Source of the DNA: Acidimicrobiia bacterium
GTDB lineage: Bacteria > Actinomycetota > Acidimicrobiia > IMCC26256 > PALSA-610
DNA length: 64,000 nt
NCBI GenBank assembly: GCA_027494135.1
Contig: JAOSJK010000001.1
Span: 1,219,378 to 1,283,377, forward strand
Direction: 5' to 3'
The position numbers and the translations under genes are program-made. Below are positions 38,770 to 48,539 of this stretch, one piece after another. Position 1 is the first letter of the stretch; each line of letters opens with the position of its first letter. The notes beneath the pieces are model-generated. The model was not told the origin of the DNA and searched no databases. It worked only from the letters and a program-made list of their open reading frames with translations.

Positions 38770-40013
38770 TCGACCTGAAGCGCCTGCGCGACGAACCGTC
38801 GTACCGCGCCGGGGCGGAGCGCAAGGGGGTGCGCGACGGACTCCTCGACGAGCTGATCGGGGCCGACGAGGAACGCAGAGAGCTGCTGGCGCGGGTGGAG
38901 GCACTGGCGCGCGCCAGAACGCCGCGTCGAAGGACATCGGGAAGGCGCCGCCCGACGAGCGCCCGGCCCGGATCGAGGCGGCGGCGGCGCTCAAGTCGGA
39001 GCTCGCGGTCATCGAGTCGGAGCTCGCCGCCGTCGCTGCGAGGGTGAGCGCCCTCGCCATGCAGGTGCCGAACCCGGCTCACGAATCGGTGCCAGACGGC
39101 GGTGAAGACGACAGCGAGGTGCTCCGAACGGTCGGCGAGGTCGTCCCGCCGCCGCCGCTCGACCACGCGGAGCTGGGTGAGAGCCTCGGTTTCGTCGAGT
39201 CGGCGCGTGCTGCGGAGATCAGCGGGTCCCGCTTCGCGTACTTGATGCGCGAGGCCGTGCTCCTCGAGTTCGCGCTCGTGCAGTGGGTGATGAGTCGTCT
39301 GGTCGCCGAGGGCTTCACGCCGGTCGTGCCGCCGGTCCTGGTGCGCGAGTCGACGATGGAGGAGGCGGGCTTCTTCCCCACCGACCGTGCGCAGGTCTAC
39401 GAGGTCGACGGTGGCGAGCTCTTCCTCGTGGGCACTGCGGAGGTGCCGCTCTCGGTGCTCCATCGCGGGAGACCCTCGATGCCGAGGTGCTGCCGTTGCG
39501 ATACGGCGGGTTCTCGTCGTGCTTCCGGAGGGAGGCCGGGACCTACGGAAAGGACACGCGCGGCATCTTCCGAGTCCACCAGTTCGACAAGATCGAGATG
39601 TTCTCTTTCTGCCACCCCGATCGGTCGTGGGAGGAGCACGAGGCGATGCTCGCCATTGAGGAGGGGATCCTCGGGGGCTCGGTCTGCCGTACCGCGTCGT
39701 CAACTGCGCGGCCGGCGATCTCGGCGCGGCAGCGGCGAAGAAGTACGACCTCGAGGGCTGGCTGCCGTCGGAGGGCCGCTATCGCGAGCTCACGTCGTGC
39801 TCCAACTACACCGATTACTCAGCCCGACGGCTGGGTACACGCGTGCGCGACGCCGGGCGCGCCGCGCCGCTGCACACTCTCAACGGCACCGCCTGCGCGA
39901 TCGGCCGGACGCTGCTCTTCATCTTCGAGCACTACCAGGATGCCGACGGCGGCCTGACGGTCCCGGAGGTGCTCCGCCCCTTCTGCGGCTTCGACCGCGT
40001 CGCCCCCCGCTGA
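38766..40013 (+). CDS. serS: Seryl-tRNA synthetase (three frameshifts)
   Basis: Charges tRNA-Ser; about 416 residues. It has the N-terminal coiled-coil arm, motif 2 [34 protein letters not shown] and the motif 3 region [11 protein letters not shown]. Errors: an extra G at 38906-38907 (should read [15 protein letters not shown]), a missing G at 39467-39469 ([12 protein letters not shown]) and a missing G at 39673-39677 ([20 protein letters not shown]). Two tRNA-Ser genes lie downstream in the window. Confidence 0.93.
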
Positions 40014-40083
40014 CCCCCTACCCCCGTGTTTGGACCTCAGCGGAGCCATAGCGGCCACTTACGTCCAAACAGGTGGTAGGGGG
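40014..40083. terminator. Long inverted repeat after serS
   Basis: CCCCCTACC and TGTTTGGAC on the left pair with GTCCAAACA and GGTAGGGGG on the right, a stem of some 18 pairs in two blocks starting directly at the serS stop codon. No T-tract. Confidence 0.65.
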
Positions 40084-40149
40084 CGCGGTTGCCCGGTATC
40101 GGCGGGAGGCATAACCTGCCCGAACATGACGATCTGGGGCGTGGGTGCC

Positions 40150-40881
40150 ATGAGGCGCACTCTGGCGTGCGGCGTGGCAGCGCTCGTCGGGCTCGCCTCC
40201 CTGGCCGCCTGCGGTGGTGGGTCTGCTGGGAGTGACTCGGCCCGGCCGGCGGCTGGCACGGCGACGACGGTTGCCGAAAGGGCCGGCGGACGAGGTACCG
40301 ACGGTGGCGACCGTGGCGGCAGCGTGCCGGGCGACCCGGTCGGGAGTGCGGGGTCGGGGGCCGGCGGTTCGGGGGAGCGACTCGCGTCGGCGACGACGGC
40401 CGCCGCGCCGACCGCGACGACCCCGCCGTACTCGTTCGACGGCTCAGTCCCGCCCCCGAGCTGGTGAACACCGGCACCGACTACGTCGCGATCTTCAAGT
40501 CGCTCGCCGCATACCGAACATGGCTGCTGCGGCATGACCCGGATCCGGGCCTGGTCGAGCATGCGTACGTACCTGGCACGGAGGCGTTCGACGCGCTGAG
40601 CGACGATCTGAGCCTGCTCCGGAACGGGCGCCAGCGCTACATCGAGGACGGGCAGAGATTCGAGGTCGAGGTCGCCAGCGACAAGTCGGGTGTCGTGTCG
40701 CTGAGGGTGCGCGAGCACATTCGTGCCAATCGCATCATCGACGCGCAGGGCCAGACGGTCGACGAGGCTCCGTCTGGACCTGTCAACGACTACATCGTTT
40801 TGCTGGCAGCGGATCCGGAGGGGGAAGTGGCGCGTGGCGGATGTGACTCGTGCACTTGGCGACGCGGTGGTGCAGCTGTGA
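40150..40881 (+). CDS. Lipoprotein of unknown function (two frameshifts)
   Basis: About 243 residues. ATG 40150 opens a lipoprotein signal ending LASLAACGGG. A Gly/Ala/Thr-rich stretch follows, then a globular part (TDYVAIFKSLAAYRTWLLRHDPDPGLVEHAYVPG). A missing C in 40453-40457 separates the two parts; an extra G in 40820-40824 hides the natural ending PEGKWRVADVTRALGDAVVQL. The stop (40879-40881) overlaps the GTG of the next gene. The fold resembles the NTF2-like tails of secreted proteins, without certainty. Confidence 0.7.
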
Positions 40882-41743
40882 GATGGACGATGAGGTATCT
40901 GGCAGTGCTCACTGTGGTTCAGCTCGTATGGGCTCTTCCGGCGACAGCGGACCTCGGCGGCGAGGGGGAAATAGCTCCGGAGCTTGAGGGTGGGGCGGTG
41001 CTCTCGGTGGGGTTGGTGGTGGCGGTGCCGGGGGATGGTGGGGTGTACACGGGGTCGGGTGGGCCGGCGTCGCCGTCGCCGGTTCGGTTCGTGTCGTTCC
41101 CGGTGAGCGAGGGTGAGGGCTCTCGGTCACGTATCTGTGTGCGGCCGATGGTGTGGGTGTCGTCGATGGTGAGCCGCCGTGGGGGTGGGTGTTCATCGTG
41201 GCGGGCTACGACACGGTCACGGGTGAGGAGGTGTCGCGTTCGACGGTGTGCGTGCCGGTTGCGGATCCTGCGAGCCCGGCGGTCCCGCCGGCGCCTGCTG
41301 CGCCGGTACCTCCGAGCATCGTGGAGATCTGGGAGAGCGTGGGGATCGCCGGCCCGGAGGTGCATGTGAGCCCTGCGGGTGAGGGCGTGACGGGTCTGGA
41401 GACTTGGGTCTGGTCGGGGGGTGCCACCTCTGCGGTGGTCGACGCGACGATCGGAGCGTGGACGGTGACGGGCTCGGCGAGCCTGGTCGCGTGGAGTGTC
41501 GATCCCGGCGACGGTACGGGTGCCCATGCGACCGATCACCCGGGCGACGCCGAGGACCATGCGCTCGATCACGACTACGAGATCAAGGGCACGTACCCGC
41601 TCTCGGTGACTGCGGTGTGGACCGCCGACGTGACGCTCTCGGGCCCGGGGCTGCCGCCCGTCCCGGTGAGCATCGGGACGGCTCTGCTCACCTCGACGCG
41701 CCAGTACCGGGTCGTCGAGGTCGTGCCCGTCCTGCTCCCCTAG
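40878..41743 (+). CDS. Secreted protein of unknown function (one frameshift)
   Basis: About 289 residues with a signal peptide (MRYLAVLTVVQLVWALPATA). The rest is Gly, Val, Pro and Ser rich and suggests beta-sandwich structure, with PKD-like wording (VAWSVDPGDGTGAHAT, HDYEIKGTYPLSVTAVW). One G is missing at 41117-41119; then SVTYLCAADGVGVVDGEPPWGWVF joins the halves. The GTGA overlap with the lipoprotein gene implies a functional pair at the cell surface. Confidence 0.7.
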
Positions 41744-41883
41744 ACCCCACACGGCACCGGACGCCCTGCCCAACCGGCGCCGGTCCGCAGCCCGCAGCGG
41801 CACCAGCCCGCGACCCGCACGGGTGTCGACGGGTAGGGCCGGCACCGGTCCGACGGGTGCATCCGGCCGGTAGCCTCGGGGGT

Positions 41884-41968
41884 GGAGGGATGCCGGAGCG
41901 GCCGAACGGGGGAGTCTTGAAAACTCCTGGGCCTCAGGGTCCCGCGGGTTCGAATCCCGCTCCCTCCG
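41884..41968 (+). tRNA. tRNA-Ser (anticodon TGA)
   Basis: Type II tRNA. Acceptor GGAGGGA pairs with TCCCTCC, discriminator G, anticodon loop with CTTGAAA (TGA), long variable arm, T-arm GCGGG TTCGAAT CCCGC. All stems pair. Confidence 0.95.
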
Positions 41969-42189
41969 CTCCGACAGAGGTGGCCCTGCCTCTCTCGAAC
42001 TCGTTGTGCGACAGCCGCGACCCGGGCCCAAGGGTGTTCAGTGGATCGCGTCAACCCGCTACGCCCGCCCGTCCCCCAGAGCTGAAGCCCGTGACCACGC
42101 TCCGGCAGGGCGCGCAGAGAGCGTCGACGAGCGCGGTGGTCATGAGCGGCTCAGGTTCGGGTGCCCGATCTGTCGGTATGGTAGTCGGT

Positions 42190-42450
42190 ATGGTGACCAA
42201 GAAGGTGACAATCACGCTCGACGAGACTGACCTCGAACGGATCCGCGGTCTGGTCGCTGCCGGAACCTCGGCCAACGTCTCGGCATTCGTCCAACACGCG
42301 GTCGCGGTCTCGTTGGACGACGTCGCCGGGTGGGGGGCGCTCCTCGCCGAAGCGCTACGCGAGACTGGCGGTCCGCTCACCGACGAGGAACGAGCCTGGG
42401 CCGACGGGCTGCTCGGAACCGATGGGCGACGGAAACGACCCGTCGCCTGA
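42190..42450 (+). CDS. Ribbon-helix-helix-type antitoxin (VapB-like)
   Basis: An 86-residue protein. The N-terminal KKVTITLDETDLERIRGLVAAGTSANVSAFVQHAV has the beta strand and helix pattern of a ribbon-helix-helix DNA-binding domain; the C-terminal part would cover the toxin. ATG 42178 is also in frame. Its stop overlaps the start of the PIN toxin gene (TGATG). Such antitoxins repress their own promoter together with the toxin. Confidence 0.85.
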   Translation: MVTKKVTITLDETDLERIRGLVAAGTSANVSAFVQHAVAVSLDDVAGWGALLAEALRETGGPLTDEERAWADGLLGTDGRRKRPVA

Positions 42451-42827
42451 TGGCGGGAATCACGCTGGATGCGGGGGCGCTGATCGCGCTCGACCGAGAC
42501 GACCGACGGGTCATTGCTCTCCTCGCACGCTCGGCCGAGACGCGAGCGACGGTCACGATCCCAGCAAGCGCTCTCGCTCAGGCAGTGCGACGCCCGGATC
42601 GTCAGGTCCGACTCGCTCGACTGGTCCGACAGCCCACCATCGACGTCGTGAGCTTGGGCCGAATCGACGCGACGAACGTCGGTCGAGTACTCGCCGCCAG
42701 CGGCACCACCGACGTGGTCGACGCGCACGTAGTCATCTGCGCGCGCCGCGCGAATCAAGCCGTCGTGACCTCGGACCCTGACAACCTTCGTGCGCTCGAT
42801 CCGACGTTGACCATCGTCGAGCTCTGA
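42450..42827 (+). CDS. vapC: PIN-domain ribonuclease toxin (VapC family)
   Basis: A 125-residue PIN-domain protein. Acidic metal-binding residues appear in ITLDAGALIALD near the N-terminus, in TTDVVDAHVVICA and in VTSDPDNL. Such toxins cut tRNA or rRNA. It forms a two-gene unit with the antitoxin, inserted soon after tRNA-Ser. Confidence 0.88.
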   Translation: MAGITLDAGALIALDRDDRRVIALLARSAETRATVTIPASALAQAVRRPDRQVRLARLVRQPTIDVVSLGRIDATNVGRVLAASGTTDVVDAHVVICARRANQAVVTSDPDNLRALDPTLTIVEL

Positions 42828-43042
42828 GCCCACGCGAGCCCGAACCAGCCCGCCGACTCACACGTTTCGGAACTCGAAGGCGATCTCAGCCACCCCGCCG
42901 GACAGTTGAAGCCTCGATGGCAGTGCTCGTGAGGGCCGTGGGCGGTCTGGCCGTCGCTCCGGCGGAACTCACGGTCGCAGGGGCACCGACGACATCCCCG
43001 CCATCGCTGGTCTGATCGCCATCGACGCACCACAATTCCCTG

Positions 43043-43366
43043 ATGATCCTGGCGAACAGAGAAGGAAGTGACGGAGCCGGCTGGTGTGTCGGCCCGTGGA
43101 ACAGCGCCGTGCCGATCGCCATCGGCTTCTCGGGCAAGGGTGTCGACGAGTTGCACGTGCACGACGCCATGGTCGAGGTCTACCTGGTTGCGCGCGGAAC
43201 GGCGACGATCGTCGTCGATTCGGCCTCAGTCGCAGTGCGGGCAGGGACGGTGCTGGTCGTGGAACCGGGCGAGACCCACACCTTCAGCGACCACAGCGAC
43301 GACTACCTGCACTTCGTGGTTCAGGCGCCGTTCGTCTCGGGCGACAAGAGGTCGGTTGCCCCGTGA
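43043..43366 (+). CDS. Cupin-domain protein
   Basis: A 107-residue single-cupin protein with the metal-site motif ELHVHDAMVEVYLVARG (HxH, Glu) and the second motif PGETHTFSDHS. The function cannot be told from sequence: small cupins act as isomerases, dioxygenases or binding proteins. No operon partner. Confidence 0.8.
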   Translation: MILANREGSDGAGWCVGPWNSAVPIAIGFSGKGVDELHVHDAMVEVYLVARGTATIVVDSASVAVRAGTVLVVEPGETHTFSDHSDDYLHFVVQAPFVSGDKRSVAP

Positions 43367-43446
43367 GGAGCACCCAACCCGCCGACTTCGGCCCCGCAGC
43401 GCCCGTGAGATAGTTCGCTCATAGAACGGTTCGGTAGGCTTACTAC

Positions 43447-43893
43447 ATGCCGACTAGACCGCCGGAAGACCTCAGGTCTGCGGCCAGGACACTCGCCCTC
43501 GTCGCCCGTGTCCTGGAGCGGGCGGCGGGCGACCTGACCCTCGCCCAGTATCGGGTGCTCGCGCTCGTCACTGCCGGCGACGAGCGGGCCAGCCGCTTGG
43601 CGCTGCGCCTCGCTGTCGGCAAGCCGACTGTCACAGCGGTGGTCGACGGCCTCGTGGAGCGTGGATTGCTGGAGCGAGAGGCCGTCCCCGACGACCGCCG
43701 GGCGACCCGCCTCGTGCTAACCGGCAGCGGCCGCGCGGCGCTCGATCGGGCCGAGATCGAGATGGCGGAGCGGGTGGAGCGACTCGTCGACCGGGCGGAG
43801 GACCGAGCGGCTCTCCTCGAGGGGATCGCAGCTGTGCAGGGCGCCCTAGAGGCTCTGGTGCGCGAGCGGCTCGAGGCCGAGGCTGCATCGTGA
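43447..43893 (+). CDS. MarR-family transcription regulator
   Basis: A 148-residue winged-helix regulator. TLAQYRVLALVTAG and SRLALRLAVGKPTVTAVVDGLVERGLLERE form the helix-turn-helix, and DDRRATRLVLTGSGRAAL the wing. A dyad GTTC-N7-GAAC at 43413-43427 upstream is a possible site. The stop overlaps the GTG of the ABC exporter gene, which it probably controls. Confidence 0.9.
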   Translation: MPTRPPEDLRSAARTLALVARVLERAAGDLTLAQYRVLALVTAGDERASRLALRLAVGKPTVTAVVDGLVERGLLEREAVPDDRRATRLVLTGSGRAALDRAEIEMAERVERLVDRAEDRAALLEGIAAVQGALEALVRERLEAEAAS

Positions 43894-46800
43894 CGGTGGT
43901 CGGCGAGCGCGCGGTCGCGGACGATCTCGCCAGCGATGCTCCGGCGAAGGGCTGGGTACGCCGTCTCCTGGCGTACCTGAGCCCCTACAGGCGCAACGTC
44001 TCGGTCGCGTTCGGAGCGGCGGTCCTCGGCACGATGATCACAGCGGCGACGCCGCTCGTGCAGCGCGTGATCCTCGACGACGTCATCATCGCGGGCGACA
44101 AGGCGCTCGCGCCATGGCTGACGGTGCTCGTCGCATTCGGGATCGCGCGCTTCGGTCTCGCATACGTGCGGCGGTACACGGGTGGACGCATCGCGCTCGA
44201 CGTTCAGCACGACCTGCGGACGGCGATCTTCGGCCACCTGCAGCGTCTCGACTTCGCCAGGCACGACGAGATGCAGACCGGCCAGCTCGTGAGCCGGGCA
44301 TCGGGCGACATCGCCCTCGTGCAAGGGCTGCTGCAGTACCTGCCGATCGGGATGGCGAACGTTGTGATGTTCGCGGTCTCGTTCTTGCTGATGCTCGTGC
44401 TGTCTCCGATGCTCACGATCGTCGCGCTCGTCATAGCCCCGCTCCTCCTCTTCGCTGCGCTCCGCCTGCGCGACGCCGTCTTCCCGGCCTCATGGGATGC
44501 CCAGCAGCAGGCGGGAGAGGTCGCGGGCATCATCGAGGAGTCGGTCACCGGCGTGCGTGTGGTGAAGGGCTTCGGCCAGGAGCGCCAGCAGCTCGACCGG
44601 CTTGCGTCTGGAGCGTCGCGCCTCTTCGCGTCGCGCCAGAGGCTCATACGCCTACAGGCCAAGTTCCAGCCGGGCATGCAGGTGATCCCCGTGCTCGGAC
44701 AGGTCGGGGTGCTTGGTCTCGGCGGGTGGCTGGCGATCAACGACCGCATCACCCTCGGGACCTTCCTGGCCTTCTCCACGTACATGCTCCGGCTGCTGCC
44801 CCCGGTGCGGATGATGGCGGCGGTCCTCACCGTCGGGCAGTTGGCGCGCGCCGGCGCGGAGCGCATCTTCGACCTGCTCGACTCCACGCCGCTCGTCGAG
44901 GACCACCCGGACGCGGTCGACCTGCCGCCCATCGAGGGTGAGGTCACCTTCGACGGGGTCACGTTCGGCTACCTGCGGTCGGAGCCTGTGCTGCGCGACT
45001 TCTCGCTCAGTGTGAAGCCGGGCGAGACCGTGGCGCTCGTCGGCACGTCGGGCTCCGGGAAGTCGACCGTGGCGCTGCTCCTGCCTCGTTTCTACGACGT
45101 GCTCGAGGGAGCAGTGCGCGTAGACGGGATCGACGTGCGCGACGTGACGCTCCGATCGATGCGCGAGCAGATCGGCGTCGTCTTCGAGGACTCGTTCCTC
45201 TTCTCCGACACGATCCGCGCCAACATCGAGTTCGCGAAGCCGGGGTCGAGTGAGGCCGAGATCGAGGCGGCGGCGCGAGCTGCCGAAGCCCACGAGTTCA
45301 TCGAGCGACTGCCCAACGCCTACGACACGGTCGTCGGCGAGCAGGGCCTGACCCTCTCGGGTGGACAGCGGCAACGAGTCGCTCTCGCGCGCGCACTGCT
45401 CTCCGACCCGCGAGTCCTCATACTCGACGACGCGACTTCTTCTATCGACGCTCTGATGGAGGAGGAGATCCACGCGACGCTGCACCGCCTGCTCGAGGGG
45501 CGTACGACGCTGCTCATCGCGCACAGGCGCTCGACGCTCGCCCTCGCCGACCGAATCGTCGTCGTCGACGGAGGGACGGTCGTCGACAGCGGCACGCACG
45601 AGGAGCTGTGGTCGCGCTGCACCGTCTACCGGCTCCTGTTGTCGGGTCCGGAGGCGAGCGCCGAGGGAGGTGCCGGCGGTGCCGAGACGTCGGATGGTCG
45701 GCATGCAAGTGACGTGCTGCGCGACTACGACTCCGAGCGGCCCGACGGCGACGGTCGAGTGGACGGCGTGACACCGTCGGCGTGGCGGACGCCCGACACA
45801 GAGGAGCTCGCGGTCGTCGCCGGCAGGAACATCGCGAATCTCCCCGCCCCAGCGGCACGCGGGTTCGGCGGCGGAGGCGGTGGCGGCGGTGGCGGCGTCA
45901 TGGCGATGGGCCTCGCGCTCGCCCCGACGGAGGAGCTGCTCGCGCGCGTCGCTGCGCTCCGCCCGGCTTCCGACACTCCCGACGTCGACGTCGACGCCGA
46001 GGGGCGGCCGGATCCGGACTTCAGATTCTGGCGCCTCGTCCGCCCGTACAAGCGCGGACTCGTGGTCGGGCTCATCTTGGTCTCGCTCGATGCCATGGCG
46101 ACGCTCGCAGGGCCGTGGTTGGTGAGACGAGGCGTCGACCGAGGCGTGCTGCGCGGCTCGACCGGGGCTCTCATGGCGGCGACGCTCGTGTTCCTCACCG
46201 TCACCCTCACCGACTGGGGGATCATGTATGGGCAGACGCGCGTGTTGGGGCGCACGTCGGAGCGCCTCCTGTACGCGTTGAGGGTGAAGGTCTTCGCTCA
46301 CCTGCAACGTCTCGGTCTCGACTACTACGAGCGCGAGATGGCGGGGCGGATCATGACGCGCATGACCACCGACATCGACTCGCTGTCGCAGCTCCTCCAG
46401 ACGGGCCTGGTCACGGCGCTCGTGAGCCTCGTGTCGTTCGCGGGAGTCGGCGTCGCCCTATTCGTCATGAACCCGCGCCTCGCGGCGGTCACGTCGCTGA
46501 CGCTGCCGGCACTGGTAATCGCGACGCTGTGGTTCCGCCGGCAGTCGGCGCGTGCGTACGAGACAGCGCGTGAGCGCATAGCGGCCGTCAACGCGAATCT
46601 GCAGGAGGGGCTCTCGGGTGTTCGCGTCTCGCAGGCGTTCGTGCGTGAACGCCGGAACGAGCAGGACTTCGAGAAGGTCGCGCGCGGTTACCTCGACGCA
46701 CGACTGGGAGCGCAGAAGCTGGTGGCGAAGTACTTCCCGTTCGTCGAGATGCTCTCTGAGCTGGCGGCTGCGCTGGTGCTGGGCGTCGGCACCGTCTTCA

Positions 46801-47764
46801 TCGCCAGCGACTCACTCACCACGGGGGAGCTGATCGCGTTCCTGCTCTACCTGGACCTCTTCTTCTCTCCGATACAGCAGCTCTCGCAGGTCTTCGACTC
46901 GTACCAGCAGGCGAAGGTGTCGCTCGGGCGGATCGGCGACCTCCTCGCGACGCCGTCGAGCGTGCCACCGCCCGAGAACCCGATCGTCCCCGGCCGCGTG
47001 CTGGGAGAGGTTGTGCTCGAAGGGGTGAGGTTCGCCTATCCGGGCACGGTCGACGAGGCGCTGCGGGGGTCGATCTGCACGTGGCTCCTGGAGAGACCGT
47101 CGCTCTCGTCGGTGAGACCGGTGCCGGGAAGTCGACCGTGTTGAAGCTCGTCGCCCGCTTCTACGACCCCACGGCCGGCAGCGTGAAGGTAGATGGCGTC
47201 TCGGTCGACGAGTACGACCCGGTCGCCTTTCATTCGCAGCTCGGCATCGTGCCCCAGGAGGCGTTCCTCTTCTCAGGATCGGTGCGCGACAACATCGCCT
47301 ATGGACGGCGCGATGCGACCGATGCGGAGGTCGAGGCCGCTGCGCGTGCCGTGGGTGCGCACGACTTCGTGACGCACCTCCCGTACGGGTATCTCACCCC
47401 GGTGAGCGAACGCGGACGGTCGCTCTCGTCGGGTCAGCGTCAGCTCATCGCTCTTGCGCGGGCGCGACTAGTGGATCCTGCGATCCTGCTGCTCGACGAG
47501 GCGACCTCGAACCTCGACCTCGCGACAGAGGCGCGCGTGAACGCGGCGATGGGCGTGGCCGCCGAGGGTAGGACGACGATCCTGATCGCGCACCGCCTGC
47601 AGACTGCTCGGATGGCGGAGCGGATCGTCGTGATGGATCGAGGCGTCGTCGTGGAGGAAGGAAGTCACGACGAGTTGGTGGCGCGAGAGGGCTTCTACGC
47701 AGCTCTCTGGTCCGCCTCCCAGGGCGCCTCCACCCCCGCCACCCCAACCCACGAGCGTCGATAG
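43890..47764 (+). CDS. Double-length ABC exporter with two transporter halves (one frameshift)
   Basis: About 1290 residues: membrane domain, ATPase, linker with ten Gly in a row (near residue 660), second membrane domain, second ATPase. ATPase 1 has Walker A GTSGSGKST (Lys391), LSGGQRQRVALA and LILDDATSS, where Asp514 replaces the usual catalytic Glu. ATPase 2 has GETGAGKST, LSSGQRQLIALA and LLDEATSNLD with the Glu. One site is degenerate, as in heterodimeric multidrug and lipid exporters. One G is missing at 47065-47069, before ALRGVDLHVAPGETVAL. GTG 43890 overlaps marR. The last codons and stop lie inside a palindrome. Confidence 0.92.
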
Positions 47765-47791
47765 ACCACAATATGTGGTCTATCGACGCTC
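47753..47791. repeat. Perfect palindrome A, 18-base arms
   Basis: GAGCGTCGATAGACCACA and its complement flank the three bases ATA. The stop codon TAG of the ABC exporter lies in its left arm. A second copy is at 48461. See the entry for palindrome B. Confidence 0.85.
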
Positions 47792-47802
47792 GTCCCGGGG
47801 GC

Positions 47803-47982
47803 TCAGCAGCAGCGGCCGAGGGCCGTGGCCGGATTCACGGTCGCCGTGGGCGCCGGGGTGTCGGTCTCGCCTTCGGTGCCCTCGGCGGGGCCGGTGGAGC
47901 TGGCGGACCCTGTGACGGGCGCGGTGCTGATCGTCGCCTCGCCGCAGCAGGGGGTTGTGGCGGTGGTCTCTGGCTCGGTCAT
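47803..47982 (-). CDS. 59-residue protein with two Cys-Cys pairs, divergent from arsR
   Basis: Start ATG 47982 has AGGAGGAG upstream. The protein is MTEPETTATTPCCGEA... then Thr/Ser/Glu/Pro-rich and ends GRCC. There are no membrane segments. Two vicinal Cys pairs at either end suggest metal or arsenite binding. A promoter fits the divergent region (TTGACA at 48059-48054, 18 bases, TAGTAT). No family is recognised; regulation with arsR is inferred from position. Confidence 0.6.
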   Translation of the reverse strand: MTEPETTATTPCCGEATISTAPVTGSASSTGPAEGTEGETDTPAPTATVNPATALGRCC

Positions 47983-48024
47983 CTGGCTCTCCTCCTGGGG
48001 GTCGCCGTCATAGATCGACGGTAG

Positions 48025-48059
48025 TCGATATACTAGATGAACATATCGATGAATGTCAA
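48025..48059. promoter_or_regulatory. AT-rich divergent promoter and ArsR operator candidate
   Basis: TCGATAT (48025-48031) and ATATCGA (48043-48049) face each other across 11 bases. On the minus strand a TTGACA box (48059-48054) and TAGTAT (48035-48030) are 18 bases apart, so the dyad covers the -10 box. This stretch is far more AT-rich than its surroundings. Confidence 0.5.
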
Positions 48060-48110
48060 TGTCCTGCGGTTCGCGAGTGACTGGGCTCATGGGACGACTG
48101 TGAGGCGACT

Positions 48111-48470
48111 GTGACGGGAGCACGAAGTGTCGACGCCGAGGTAGGCGTGTGCTGCCCGGCGGTTCTGGGCTCACCGCTCTCCGAGGAGGAGGCCGCCGAT
48201 GTGGCGAAGATGTTCGCCGCCCTCGCCGACCCCGCCAGGTTGAGACTGCTGGGCCTCCTCGCCGACGCGGAGGCAGGCGAGGTCTGCGCCTGCGACCTGG
48301 TCGGACCGCTCGGACGGTCGCAGCCGACCGTGAGCCACCATCTGAAGGTGCTGCACGAGTCGGGTCTCGTCGAACGCGAGAAGCGGGGCACCTGGGTCTG
48401 GTACCGGGTCGTCCCCGAGCGCGTCGAGGCCCTGCGCGCCGCACTCCTCCCCCGGGACGGGCGTCGATAG
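48111..48470 (+). CDS. ArsR-family metalloregulator
   Basis: A 119-residue winged-helix repressor. MFAALADPARLRLLGLLAD, EVCACDLVGPLGRSQPTVSHHLKVLHESGLVEREKRGTWVWYRV are the core. CAC in the first recognition helix is the arsenite-sensing Cys pair of ArsR, and a further CC lies in the N-terminal tail. The start at GTG 48111 is uncertain. The final codons and TAG come from palindrome B. Confidence 0.9.
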   Translation: MTGARSVDAEVGVCCPAVLGSPLSEEEAADVAKMFAALADPARLRLLGLLADAEAGEVCACDLVGPLGRSQPTVSHHLKVLHESGLVEREKRGTWVWYRVVPERVEALRAALLPRDGRR

Positions 48471-48497
48471 ACCACACATATTGTGGTCTATCGACGC
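48461..48497. repeat. Palindrome B, 16-base arms shared with A
   Basis: GCGTCGATAGACCACA and its complement flank CATAT. The arms equal those of palindrome A; only the loop differs. The arsR stop codon is inside the left arm. A and B enclose the arsR cassette, 670 bases apart. Confidence 0.85.
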
Positions 48498-48539
48498 TCC
48501 TGCCGTAGCGGGAGTACGGGTGCAGGTAGCGTGCGCGGC

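Noticed and set aside
37652-40051. PheA-SerS fusion of 799 codons
   Set aside because: A missing G at 38757-38761 hides the pheA stop; serS has its own ATG in the overlap.
42828-43042. Gene between vapC and the cupin gene
   Set aside because: No frame with a plausible start, ribosome site or protein-like content.
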